The translations under genes were made by a program, and so were the position numbers. A DNA stretch of 64,000 bases from positions 61,367 to 125,366 of the forward strand of contig WGMS01000023.1 in assembly GCA_016124935.1 (NCBI GenBank), written 5' to 3'. The stretch's first letter is position 1, and the number at the start of each line of letters is the position of its first letter. The notes beneath the pieces are model-generated. The model did no database searches. It saw nothing but the letters and a program-made list of their open reading frames with translations, and had not been told where the DNA came from. This DNA is from a bacterium. Its GTDB lineage: Bacteria > Cyanobacteriota > Vampirovibrionia > Obscuribacterales > Obscuribacteraceae. This document shows, one piece after another, positions 1 through 9,400 of the stretch.

Positions 1-1527
1 GACTTTTTGACCACCGTGGACGCTCAGGGCGGCACAGAGATTGGCCGAGCCCTGATAGCATCTTGTGATCGATTCGAAAGGCTAAAAGATTGCAAGGAGC
101 CTATTGTGGTGCTGATTACCGATGGTCATATCGGTGATGAATCCGATGTGCTTAGATTAGTTCAGCAGAAGGTATCTAATATCCGGGTCTTTACAGTCGG
201 CATAGACAGCGCCGTCAACTATGGCTTCTTAGAACGGCTGGCTCGACTGTCAGGCGCTACCTCGGCTTTCGTCAATCCTGGAGACGAGCTGGAGTCTACT
301 ATGCGTCGAATCGCATGCAACATTGGTCAGCCCTTGATTCAAGAGATAAAACTGGAAGGAATCAACTGTCGCATCGAGCAATCTACAATAGCACCGAGGA
401 TGGTTCCCGATCTATTCAGTGGACGCTGTGCCGATATCTTCTTTCAGTTCGAAAAGACAGGCGGCGGCAAACCCCGCATAGAGATAAGTGGGCTTTTCGC
501 CGATGGCAGCCCGTATAGATCTGAAGTGGATCTCGATTCCGCTAGGACCGAGGCGATATCAAGGTTGTGGGCCCGTCGGGTGATTAGTGATCTCGAAGAC
601 GAATATCGCTCCAGCAACGGAGACCGCCAGGAGATTCAAAACGCTATCGTGGCGCTTTCTGTCGAGCACTCCATCTTATGTCGCTTTACCGCTTTCTCGG
701 TAATAGATAAAGAGAAAATCGATACATCGTCCCTGGGCAGTCGCCAGATGAGTCAACCGGTGCATATGCCTTCCGGTTGGGCGGCTTTTCCTGTGCCCGG
801 TCAAATGCAAAGTACCGGCAGCAGCAGTGGCAGCTGGGGTGGTCCAGCCATGCCATCTTGCAGCGGCGGCTGGGGAGCTGCTCCAGCAGGGGGCGGAGCC
901 TATGGTAACGCTCTCTGGGGGGCTCCAGATATAGATGCTGTGTTTGGTGAAGCAGGCTTTGGCTATTCTGATTTTGGTGCGCCTCCTTCGATGCAGCCGG
1001 TTCAAAAGAAAGAGGCTCTGCCACTTGAGGCCGCCATGGCCGAAACCGGGGAATACGACGTACTGTCGTCCTCGTCAGATTCTGCATCGCTCAGATCCGG
1101 AGCTTTAGGATCTCTGGCTCATCTCTATGATAGTGCCGCCAGAGGCGGCGCCGGCAGTATGACTTTGCCTCTAAAGAGAGTGATCATCGCAATCGATCAA
1201 TTCCTCTTGGAGTGGCAGTCGAGTTGGGATGCGATAGAAGCAGGACAGAGTCCTGATAGAGATCGACTTGAAAGTGCTTACGATCAGTTGATTCAGGCTC
1301 TTGCCGATCATCCGGTCTCTTTCGAACTCCCCAAATTGGCTTCATTCTTGAGGCTCAACTATTCGAATTTTGCAGCCGCTCTTGATGCACCGAATTTCAA
1401 CTATACCGGTGTGAGAGCGATGCGAAAACAGCTTAATCTCGGCTATGAGCAGGTTTGTGCGGAAGCGCAGGCGGCTTTGACGAGAGCATTAGGGAAAAGT
1501 GGTGCCTTCTGGCAGTTCACGGTTTGA
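1..1527 (+). CDS. VIT/vWA-domain protein, 3' part (5' end outside window)
   Basis: The frame is open to base 1, so the true start lies upstream; the TTG at 7 is not a credible start. The first ~115 residues are the C-terminal half of a von Willebrand factor A domain: GGTEIG followed by a strand ending LITDGHIGDE, typical of the last metal-site motif. Residues ~185-235 (ISRLWARR, then LSVEHSILCRFTAFSV) match the region after vWA in VIT/inter-alpha-trypsin-inhibitor-like bacterial proteins, so a VIT domain is expected upstream. A Gly/Ser/Pro/Trp-rich linker (~250-340) leads to a helical C-terminal domain (~385-506). Family role is protein-protein or surface interaction; the exact function is unknown. 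An intrinsic terminator lies 156 bp downstream. Confidence 0.8.
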   Translation, partial: DFLTTVDAQGGTEIGRALIASCDRFERLKDCKEPIVVLITDGHIGDESDVLRLVQQKVSNIRVFTVGIDSAVNYGFLERLARLSGATSAFVNPGDELESTMRRIACNIGQPLIQEIKLEGINCRIEQSTIAPRMVPDLFSGRCADIFFQFEKTGGGKPRIEISGLFADGSPYRSEVDLDSARTEAISRLWARRVISDLEDEYRSSNGDRQEIQNAIVALSVEHSILCRFTAFSVIDKEKIDTSSLGSRQMSQPVHMPSGWAAFPVPGQMQSTGSSSGSWGGPAMPSCSGGWGAAPAGGGAYGNALWGAPDIDAVFGEAGFGYSDFGAPPSMQPVQKKEALPLEAAMAETGEYDVLSSSSDSASLRSGALGSLAHLYDSAARGGAGSMTLPLKRVIIAIDQFLLEWQSSWDAIEAGQSPDRDRLESAYDQLIQALADHPVSFELPKLASFLRLNYSNFAAALDAPNFNYTGVRAMRKQLNLGYEQVCAEAQAALTRALGKSGAFWQFTV

Positions 1528-1682
1528 GATCCTGTTGTCTAGCCAGCACCAGGAAGGAGGACAGCGACATTTACCGAGTCTATTTAAAGGAGCTATCTGA
1601 ATATCATTGAGTTGAGGTCATGAAGTCAGATTTCCGAACAAGCAGATGAGGTCGTCGTGTGACTCTATCGGAACAGGTATCG

Positions 1683-1720
1683 AAGACGGGTGTCCCCATC
1701 CACCCGTCTTATCCCTTTTT
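1683..1720 (+). terminator. Intrinsic terminator after the vWA gene
   Basis: A perfect 10-bp inverted repeat (AAGACGGGTG at 1683-1692, CACCCGTCTT at 1701-1710, 8-nt loop) is followed by ATCCCTTTTT. The T-run is on the plus strand, so it serves the vWA gene ending at 1527. Confidence 0.8.
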
Positions 1721-1734
1721 AGATTCTCATACAG

Positions 1735-2661
1735 TTAGAATTCCTGCTCATGACCGCTGCCGTCACCGTCTCGAGCTATTACAAGGGTACTGTTCAAGCC
1801 ACGAATGCCGGATACGGCTAAGTTGTTGTTACCACCGATTCTAATGGCATAGTTTTTCCCTTTGTCCAGGCAGCTGTACTCTATGGCGCCTCTCGCAAGG
1901 CTGGTGGGCTTGGCGGCGCGAGCCGCCTTGAGATTCTTCAGTTTGCCCGTCAGAGGAAAAGCTGCTTTACCCGCGGCTTCATAAGCATTGGGCAGAGGGC
2001 GGCCGGCAACTCCTTTCGATGGATCTCCGCCGGGGAAGAAGCATTTGAAGCTGCGGGTCATGCCAATTGGATAACTTTTCAGTTTTTCGCGATAGCGCTC
2101 TGCCGCCCACTGAACGGTTCTGGCATTGGCCAGGCTGAGCTGAAGGGCGCCGGCGGAGAATTCCAGAAATTTGCCGTTCTTTTGTTTCAGCCATTTGCCG
2201 TCTTTGCCCCTGGCCCTGATTTTGTAACTGTTCTTGTTTTTGTCCGCCAGATATTCTACGGAGCCGGGCTCTCCGGATGATGATGCCGAAAAGCCTGACC
2301 CTTCACGGACAGTCGGCCAGGCTGGCCTCTTGCTGAACGGGTTATAGGGAATGGTATAAGCGGAATAGGTCTTGCCGTCGCAATTCCCCAGGGGGAAGTA
2401 GCTCTTGAAGGCTTCGTCGAGTTTAAGGGGGTATTTGCCCCGGTTATGGCTTGCGTAGTTCTCGGCTGCTTTCAGGGTTTTTCTCATATTTAGAACCGTG
2501 TGGTCTTCCCTGTCCCGGTCGGTTTTTATGTAACTTCTCTCCAGGACCTGGTCGAAGGACTGCGCTCTCTGGGCGGATGCCCCCCAGAAAGGGAAGATGC
2601 CGACTGCCAGCCAGGCAACCAGGACCAGGATCTTGAATTTGGCAGGGGGGGATGTTCTCAT
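1735..2661 (-). CDS. Secreted protein with a duplicated pseudopilin-like domain
   Basis: A 308-residue protein with an N-terminal signal peptide or anchor (VLVAWLAVGIFPFWGASA, then Gln). The ATG at 2661 has AGGAG 7 bases upstream. Two related segments are visible: residues ~58-160 (YPLKLDEAFKSYFPLG ... GSVEYLADKNKNSYKIRARG) and ~178-285 (YPIGMTRSFKCFFPGG ... GAIEYSCLDKGKNYAIRIGG). Each has a helix, a Tyr-Pro step, a PF/PL turn and a strand pair, reminiscent of the globular C-terminal part of type IV pilins/pseudopilins but without a prepilin cleavage motif. It probably acts in the periplasm or outside the cell. I do not recognise the family. Confidence 0.7.
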   Translation of the reverse strand: MRTSPPAKFKILVLVAWLAVGIFPFWGASAQRAQSFDQVLERSYIKTDRDREDHTVLNMRKTLKAAENYASHNRGKYPLKLDEAFKSYFPLGNCDGKTYSAYTIPYNPFSKRPAWPTVREGSGFSASSSGEPGSVEYLADKNKNSYKIRARGKDGKWLKQKNGKFLEFSAGALQLSLANARTVQWAAERYREKLKSYPIGMTRSFKCFFPGGDPSKGVAGRPLPNAYEAAGKAAFPLTGKLKNLKAARAAKPTSLARGAIEYSCLDKGKNYAIRIGGNNNLAVSGIRGLNSTLVIARDGDGSGHEQEF

Positions 2662-2833
2662 GGCTGGGCTCCTGCAGTTGTGGGATTCCTCAGCTAACTT
2701 GGATATTGGACCTTCTCATCTTTGTTCTTCGATTTTTGCAACATTAAGCCTAAAATTGCGTCTATTTCAGTTACGTTTAAGGACGCAGTCAGCTTGTCAT
2801 TCGGGAAATATAAGAGCTATTTTCTATTTGCTC

Positions 2834-2863
2834 TTCACTAGATCCTCTTGATAATCTTATAAT
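2834..2863 (+). promoter_or_regulatory. Candidate sigma-70-type promoter for the E2-like gene
   Basis: TTCACT (2834-2839) and a perfect TATAAT (2858-2863) are separated by 18 bp in the AT-rich 286-bp gap between divergent genes. A start near 2870 would leave a ~145-nt leader before the ATG at 3014. Only the -10 is a strong match. Confidence 0.45.
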
Positions 2864-3013
2864 AGAATAGTAGTCTCTAGGTTCGTATCTAGACCGTTGA
2901 TAGACAGTTAGCTAGACTGGTAATTTCATTGACGTCTCCGGCATCGAATGATGCGAATTAAGGTATCAGCATTAAAAAGAAGGTTGCGGGTCACAGGTCA
3001 GGTGAAGGAAAAA

Positions 3014-3868
3014 ATGTCAAAAGAGCCGAACAAGAATCTCTTCAATTATTCGATATCGAAACTTCCGCGTCCGCGGTGGAATGTCCTCGACCTCATCGAG
3101 GTGATGAACAAGGGCAATGTGCCAACATACATTTTATGCGATGTCGATATGACCTGGGCAGAAGACCTTCGCCAGCGCCTGAAGAGCGTCGGAGTCAAAG
3201 TAACCGTCACCGCTATTCTATTGAAAGCGATAGCAATAGCCCAGCGAGCCCACCCTGAGAGCCGCACCCTGAGAATGCCCTGGGGGCGCCAGGTTACCCT
3301 GGGCAATATCGTAGCCGGCTTTACCGTAGAGCGCTTCGTTGGCTCCCAGGCGGCTGTTTTCTTCGGCGCCATCGATGATGCCGACACCAAGCCGGTGGAG
3401 CAGATAGCCGAAGAGCTCAAAGCTTACGGCACCAGAGATCTGGATGAAGTGGCTCAACTCAATGTCCAGAATCGATTCAATAACTTCCCCTGGCTGATCA
3501 GGCAGTTCATTTTGATGATGGGCCGGCAATTTCCTGCTTTTCGTCTCAAGTATCAGGGCGCCACATTCGGCTTGAGCACCCTGGGCAAATACGGTGCCAA
3601 GGTGCTTATTCCGCCCTGTGTCACCACTTCGATATTCGGTATCGGCAGTGTCGAAGATAGAGCTGTTGTGCGAGATGGAGAGATCCAGATTCGTCCGATG
3701 ATGACCATCGCCCTCAATTTCGATCACCGTATCATCGACGGAGCTCCGGCGGCTCGCTTTTTGCAGGATGTGCGGCGCTTGATGGAAGGTGGTTTGGAAG
3801 GTTATCTAACAGGAGACCTTCCTCCACTGAAGATGCAGGTCGATAATGCTTCAATGTCTCTTTCCTGA
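3014..3868 (+). CDS. Lipoyl-less 2-oxoacid dehydrogenase E2-like acyltransferase
   Basis: A 284-residue protein that is essentially just the catalytic domain of dihydrolipoamide acyltransferases. The signature DHRIIDG (~237-243) carries the catalytic His and Asp, and a TFGLSTLGKYG stretch comes before it. There is no lipoyl or peripheral-subunit-binding domain, so it is unlikely to be a normal E2 of pyruvate or branched-chain complexes; stand-alone relatives occur in several bacteria with unclear acyl substrates. I chose ATG 3014 because GAAGGA lies just upstream; an in-frame ATG at 2948 lacks a ribosome site. It converges on the patatin-like gene with a 1-bp gap. Confidence 0.75.
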   Translation: MSKEPNKNLFNYSISKLPRPRWNVLDLIEVMNKGNVPTYILCDVDMTWAEDLRQRLKSVGVKVTVTAILLKAIAIAQRAHPESRTLRMPWGRQVTLGNIVAGFTVERFVGSQAAVFFGAIDDADTKPVEQIAEELKAYGTRDLDEVAQLNVQNRFNNFPWLIRQFILMMGRQFPAFRLKYQGATFGLSTLGKYGAKVLIPPCVTTSIFGIGSVEDRAVVRDGEIQIRPMMTIALNFDHRIIDGAPAARFLQDVRRLMEGGLEGYLTGDLPPLKMQVDNASMSLS

Positions 3869-3869
3869 T

Positions 3870-4862
3870 TTATTTTCGAATCAATCCGGAAATTTGCTCC
3901 CACTTCTCCATGGTGGCGTTTTCGCCTTCTAGAATGGCGCGTTTAGCCATTTCGGGTTGTCGAGACATCAGGCCCATGTGGTCTACATTTGGTTTGATGA
4001 CGATGTCGGCATTATCCAGTTGACCGCGGTCGATGGAGCGCAGATGGGCTTGGATGACCCGATGGCTGACGCTGCCCGGTTTATAATACTCTTCGAGCTT
4101 CGAACCCCGGGCATAATCATTGAGGTCTACGGCTATGACAATGTCCGCACCCATTTCTCGCACCTCTTTGACCGGGATGTTGACCGCCACTCCGCCGTCT
4201 ATACAAAGAAGCGGCTCTGCTTCCGTTCCCAGTTGGACCGGTTTGCGTAACACGGGTATGGCTGAACTGGCTTGTAAGACCGCTCCCAGATTGCCTTTTC
4301 TCAAGACTTTTACTTCGCCGTTGATAAGGTCATAGGTGACAGCGCCGAAGGGCACTTTCAGATCCTCTAGATCCCGTTCTGATTCCGGCACATACTTATT
4401 GAGGAAGCTTTTGAATTTCTCGCCTCGATAAAGACCGTCGAAGCTTTTGTGTCCCAGAAGCCTGGAGGTGCTGACCAGAGGAATGCCCATCAGGCGAAGC
4501 TTGAGGGGAACGTTGAGATAAGCTTTCATCAAAGTGCCCCGGGTGAACATCTCTTTGAGTGAGGAGATTGACACTCCGGCAGAGTACAGTCCGCCGACCA
4601 CCGCACCTACGTTGGTGCCGGCTATATAGTCTATAGGCACCCCCTGTTGCTCCAGAACATGCAGAACTCCGACATGGGCCGCTCCCCGGGCTCCTCCTCC
4701 TCCGAGGGCGAGACCGATCTTGGGCTGTTTGACGATGGTGCCACTATGGGTAGTGTCGGCTGCTCGGGCGCTACCGGCCGCCGAAACCATGACCAGGCAG
4801 AGTAATATATACAGCGCTATAACGGATCTGTAGATAGGCTTGGTGAAAATGCGTGAATGCAT
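3870..4862 (-). CDS. Patatin-fold protein with Asn in place of the catalytic Ser
   Basis: A 330-residue exported protein (hydrophobic signal segment ~13-35). The patatin/RssA-type phospholipase fold is clear: oxyanion loop GGGGARG (54-60), elbow AGTNVGAVVGG (81-91) and DGG (222-224). In active patatins the elbow is G-x-S-x-G, with Ser as nucleophile. Here residue 84 is Asn (codon AAC, minus strand 4613-4611), while the partner Asp in DGG is kept. If the sequence is right, it cannot act as a Ser-Asp lipase and may be a binding or regulatory protein. It lies 15 bp downstream of, and probably in one operon with, the four-repeat protein. Confidence 0.85.
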   Translation of the reverse strand: MHSRIFTKPIYRSVIALYILLCLVMVSAAGSARAADTTHSGTIVKQPKIGLALGGGGARGAAHVGVLHVLEQQGVPIDYIAGTNVGAVVGGLYSAGVSISSLKEMFTRGTLMKAYLNVPLKLRLMGIPLVSTSRLLGHKSFDGLYRGEKFKSFLNKYVPESERDLEDLKVPFGAVTYDLINGEVKVLRKGNLGAVLQASSAIPVLRKPVQLGTEAEPLLCIDGGVAVNIPVKEVREMGADIVIAVDLNDYARGSKLEEYYKPGSVSHRVIQAHLRSIDRGQLDNADIVIKPNVDHMGLMSRQPEMAKRAILEGENATMEKWEQISGLIRK

Positions 4863-4877
4863 CGGGCTGCTTCTATA

Positions 4878-6233
4878 TCAGGTCCATACCCACTGCATTC
4901 TAGCAGGTACGAACCAGCCCAGTTGCGATAGAGCTTCGTCAAGGCTGACTTTTTCTTCACGGCACTTCGCCAGGGCGGCAATGGCCTGATCGGCGGAGAG
5001 ATAACCCTGCTTGAAAAGAGAGTAAGTTCGCAAAGCCAGATAGAGAAAAGATTCGCTTATCACTCCGGCAGCCAGTACTTTTTTGCCTACCTTAATAGAA
5101 CTATCCAGCTCTTCGGGAACCAGCTCGTTCATTTTGTCCTGGTCGACTAGACCGGCTTGGACAAGCAGTTCGGAAGGACTGATGTGTTTTTGAGGGGCTT
5201 GGACCGGTGGATCCAGCTCTGCCACAGCCTGATATACCGATACCTGGTTATCCCTGGCTCGCCTCAAAGCTTGACCGGCCTGGAAAGCTTTCAAGCTGTC
5301 GTTGGCAACCATATCTTGAAGAACTATAGCGGCTTCGAGAAGCTCGTGGGTGACGATACCTTGCTCCAATAGAATTTGTCCGAATTGCTTCTCTTTGACC
5401 AGTTCGATTTCGAGGCATTCGAGCATGTCGCTGTCGGAAAGAAAGCCGGCTAGAGCGGCAAGCTCTCCCAGTCTGATGGTCTTGCCTTCTTTCTCTACAT
5501 ACAGTCCCAGTTCGAAGAGCGCCTGCTCGATACTTATTCTTCGGTGCCCGACCGTAGATAGAGCTTTCTGTGCCTGGTCCTTGTCGATTTTACCGTCTCT
5601 TACCAGAATAAGCGCGTTCAGGGCGGCGGTCATCATCCAGCTAGAGACATCTCGATTGAGAACGAGAATACGACCGGTCTGCATGCCGGTGTCCTGAGCT
5701 TGCTGAATCGCTCGGCCGACTTGCTCTCCGGTCACCATATTGGCGCTCAACAGAAGCTCGGTCAGGGGTGTGGTGATGGTCTGGACCCGGCCGGTCTTCT
5801 TGTGAATTTCACCGAGGACGCCCACGGCATCCTTGACTTTCATATTGTGCTGTCTTGCCAGGCGCAGGGCTCTGACTGCCATATCCACTGATACGACTCC
5901 GCCGGAGACCATCTCATCGGCTTCCTGGACTTTGCCTACACTATCGTCACTGACCATCTTGAGCATGATCAGCGCTCTTTCAAGCGGGACGCTCAAACTA
6001 TCGGCGGTTTTCTTCGCCTCTTCCAGTTGTCCGGGCGAAATAAATCCGGCACCGACAAAAAGGGTGCCAGCCGTTTCTGTTGCCTGTTTCTCAACCATTT
6101 TGTACAGTGGATCGGTCGTGGGGCTTCCGGCAGCAATATAATGCTCCTTATGTAGTGTACCAATTATCGTAAGGGCTCTAACGCTTCCCCGATATATCGG
6201 AACAAGGCTATCTTTAATTCTGCTAGAATTCAT
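4878..6233 (-). CDS. Protein of four ~90-residue helical repeats
   Basis: A 451-residue soluble protein. Four tandem repeats are visible at about residues 57-143, 158-243, 255-341 and 353-440. Each begins with a Leu-rich segment and a G-[FILM]-[IVL] step (AGFISPGQL, ANMVTGEQV, AGFLSDSDM, AGLVDQDKM) and ends with an S-x-x-x-AL motif (SIEQALFELG, SVYQAVAEL, SLDEALSQLG). The pattern resembles the small N-terminal helical domain of type II secretion/pilus ATPases (GspE/MshE N), but no ATPase domain follows. It probably acts as a scaffold in the cytoplasm. ATG 6233 has no good ribosome site; an in-frame ATG at 6098 is an alternative. Confidence 0.65.
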   Translation of the reverse strand: MNSSRIKDSLVPIYRGSVRALTIIGTLHKEHYIAAGSPTTDPLYKMVEKQATETAGTLFVGAGFISPGQLEEAKKTADSLSVPLERALIMLKMVSDDSVGKVQEADEMVSGGVVSVDMAVRALRLARQHNMKVKDAVGVLGEIHKKTGRVQTITTPLTELLLSANMVTGEQVGRAIQQAQDTGMQTGRILVLNRDVSSWMMTAALNALILVRDGKIDKDQAQKALSTVGHRRISIEQALFELGLYVEKEGKTIRLGELAALAGFLSDSDMLECLEIELVKEKQFGQILLEQGIVTHELLEAAIVLQDMVANDSLKAFQAGQALRRARDNQVSVYQAVAELDPPVQAPQKHISPSELLVQAGLVDQDKMNELVPEELDSSIKVGKKVLAAGVISESFLYLALRTYSLFKQGYLSADQAIAALAKCREEKVSLDEALSQLGWFVPARMQWVWT

Positions 6234-6495
6234 CCGGGTGTTTCATTGGAAGTTACCCGGCGATGCTGCCTGGATGCAGGTCAGGTCCCCAAGGGGTTCT
6301 GATTCTATTTTTGGGGTCAGTTCAGTTAAGTTAGGAGTGGCGCCATTCGATAAGAATAAATCGTAGCCCGTAAGCGTCAGCGAAGGTTCGTATTTAAGGC
6401 AGAAGCATCTGTATTGGCGCTTTTATGCTTTGCTGAGAATGGCACCGTATATAATGCCAGTTTCGATCAATCCAACTCAAGGAGATAGTCTTCAT

Positions 6496-9400
6496 ATGAC
6501 CAGAACCACCACCAAGGATGGGTACTACCGATTCGCGACTATCAAGGATGATCGAGTTTATTTTGTCTGCGAGGACGATATCTGGACCACGTCCATCGAT
6601 GGAGGCAAGGCTTATCGTCTGACCACAGGACAGGGCGAATCGAGTTTGCCGAGGGTCTCTCCCGATGGAAAGCAGGTTGCTTTCGTCGGTCGGGAGGAAG
6701 GTCATCCGGAGGTCTTCGTGGTCGATGCCGATGGTGGACCATCACGTCGTCTGACCTATGTCGGCTCCGACTTGCTTAACGTGGTGGGATGGTCCAATGA
6801 CGGTCGGCATATCTATTTCGTCTCTGATCATCATGCTCCCTTTTTCAGAGCGAGCGACGCATTTGCCATCTCTCCTTCCGGCGGCTCGCCTACTTGTTTC
6901 AAATGGGGTCATGTCCAGTCCTTCGACATTGCCGCCGACGGCCGGGTGGTACTGGGCCGAAACAATTCCGACCCGGCTCGATGGAAGCGTTATCGAGGCG
7001 GTACCAGGGGTGATATCTGGATCGACTCTGATGGCAACGGTAAATTCGACCGGTTGATAGATCTGAACGGCAATTTAGTATGGCCTTCCTGGATAGGGGA
7101 AAGAATCTACTTTCTCTCTGATCATGAAGGAATCGGCAATATCTATTCTTGCGACCCCGATGGAAGCGGGCTGAGACGGCATACTAATCAGACCGATTAT
7201 TTTGTGCGCTTTCCGTCCAGAGATGGCGAGAGAATTGTTTATACCGCCGGTGGGGACATCTATCTATTCGATGCGGCCAGTGAAGAGGAGCGAAAGTTGG
7301 AAATTTCCGCTCCTGCCAGCACCCATCAGATTCAGCGTAAGTTCATAGACAAGCCTGATTATATAGAGCATTTTTCACCCCATCCCGATGGTCATTCCGT
7401 GGCTCTGATTATGCGAGGGCAGCCACTCACCCTGGGCAACTGGGAAGGACCGATCCTTCAGCATGGACTGGGGAGCGCCGTTAGATACCGGCATTGTGAA
7501 TGGATGCCTGATGGTAAGCATTTTGTCGTGGTCAATGATCGAGATGGATACGAGCGTCTGGAGTTGCATTCGGCGGACCAATCGGAAGAGCCTCTGCTCT
7601 TGACCGAGGTTGATCTGGGTCGAATCATCAATCTGAAACCATCACCGGACGGTAAGTCTATTGCTCTCAGCAATCATCGTCATGAATTGTGGCAGCTCGA
7701 ATTGAAGAGTAAGCGACTCAAAGAGCTGGATCGAAGCCCTGCGGAGAGAATCAGCGACTTCAACTGGTCGCCAGATAGCAGCTATATAGCTTATAGCTGG
7801 GCAGGTGAGCCTTCTCTCTTTATCATCCGTATAGTAGATTCTTCATCCGGCGAAATTCATGACGTCACCGATCCTATAAGGTGCGATGCCTGTCCCAGTT
7901 TCGATCCGGATGGTAAGTATTTGTACTTTCTTGGCGCCCGGGACTTTTATCCGGTCATGGACGCCATGTCTTTCGACTATGGCTTCCCACGTGGCTTCAG
8001 GCCTTATTTGGTAACCCTGCGAAAGGATGTCCCTTCGCCTTTTGTCAAAGAGCCGAAGCCTGTTGTCGCAAGGAAAAACAGATCGAAAGAGGCTCCTCAA
8101 GAGAATATAGACGCAGGAGACAAAGAAGGCAAGAGCGCAGAGGCGGATGAGAGCAACGGCAAAGGCGCCAGGAAGAGTTCTTCTAAAGAGGTGAAGAAGC
8201 TTTATAAGCGTGCTCTGACCGAAGCTTACAAAGAGATGGTCAAAGAGGTGGAGAAGGGCACCGGGGTTAAATCAGTCAGCAAGGCAGACGGAAAGGCGGT
8301 CAGTGCCGAGAAACTTAAAATCGATTTCGATGGTATATCGCGTCGAATTCTTGCCATTCCTGTGGGCGAAGGCCGTTATGGCGACATCATCGGTGTTAGC
8401 GGACGGGTTCTATTTACGCTCTTTCCACTAAAGGGAATAAGACCAGACCATAGTTGGTACGACGATGGCAGGGTTACCGGCTCGGTAATCGCTTACGATT
8501 TCGAGGAAGGCAAGCAGGCTGTTCTTTTCAACGAAGTGAACGAGATCAAGCTCGCATTTGATAACCAGACGCTATTCTATAGCTCCCGCAAAAAAATTAG
8601 AGCGGTGGATGCCGGCGAGAAACTACCTGCCGATGGACGCGGTCCTTCTACGCCGTCGGGCACCAGTCGCTCCTCCGGCTTCATCGATTTGAGTCGGGTT
8701 CAGGTTCTCGTCAATCCCCAGGATGAATGGAGTCAGATGTATGATGAAGCCTGGCGCCTGCAGAAGGAGCACTTCTGGGATGAGAAGATGTCAGACATAG
8801 ACTGGGAGCTGGTCTATGAACGTTATGCCAGTCTGCTTCCCCGGCTCAGAACTCGCTCTGAAGTATCGGATTTGATCTGGGAGATGCAGGGTGAACTCGG
8901 CACATCCCATGCTTACGAGATGGGCGGCGATTATCGCAGGGCGCCTTCCTATCGCCAGGGTTATCTAGGTTGCGATCTGAGCTACTCGGCTAAAGAAAAA
9001 GGCTATGTGATCGACAAGATCTATAACGGAGACAGCTGGCAAGAGCGCAGCTCTTCGCCTTTAAGCCGACCAGGAATCGGTATCGAAGATGGTGACGTGA
9101 TCGTCGCCGTCAATGGTAGGGCTGTGTCAAAGGATCTCACTGTGAATGAGCTTCTCTTGAATCAAGCAGGTAATGAGGTGAACCTTGCCATAAGGCATAA
9201 AGACAAGAAAGAGAAGAATGTCGTGGTCGAAACACTGCGTCATGAGCGGGCGTTGCGTTATCGAGATTGGGTCGAGAGCAATCGCAGATATGTCCACAGC
9301 AAAACCAAAGGTGCCGTCGGCTATGTACACATACCCGATATGGGACCGATGGGATTTGCCGAGTTTCATCGCGGCTATCTTGCCGAGGTGCACAGACAGG

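Noticed and set aside
676..1087. Long minus-strand open frames opposite the vWA linker
   Set aside because: They are shadows of a Gly/Ser-rich coding stretch and have no protein-like order or ribosome site.
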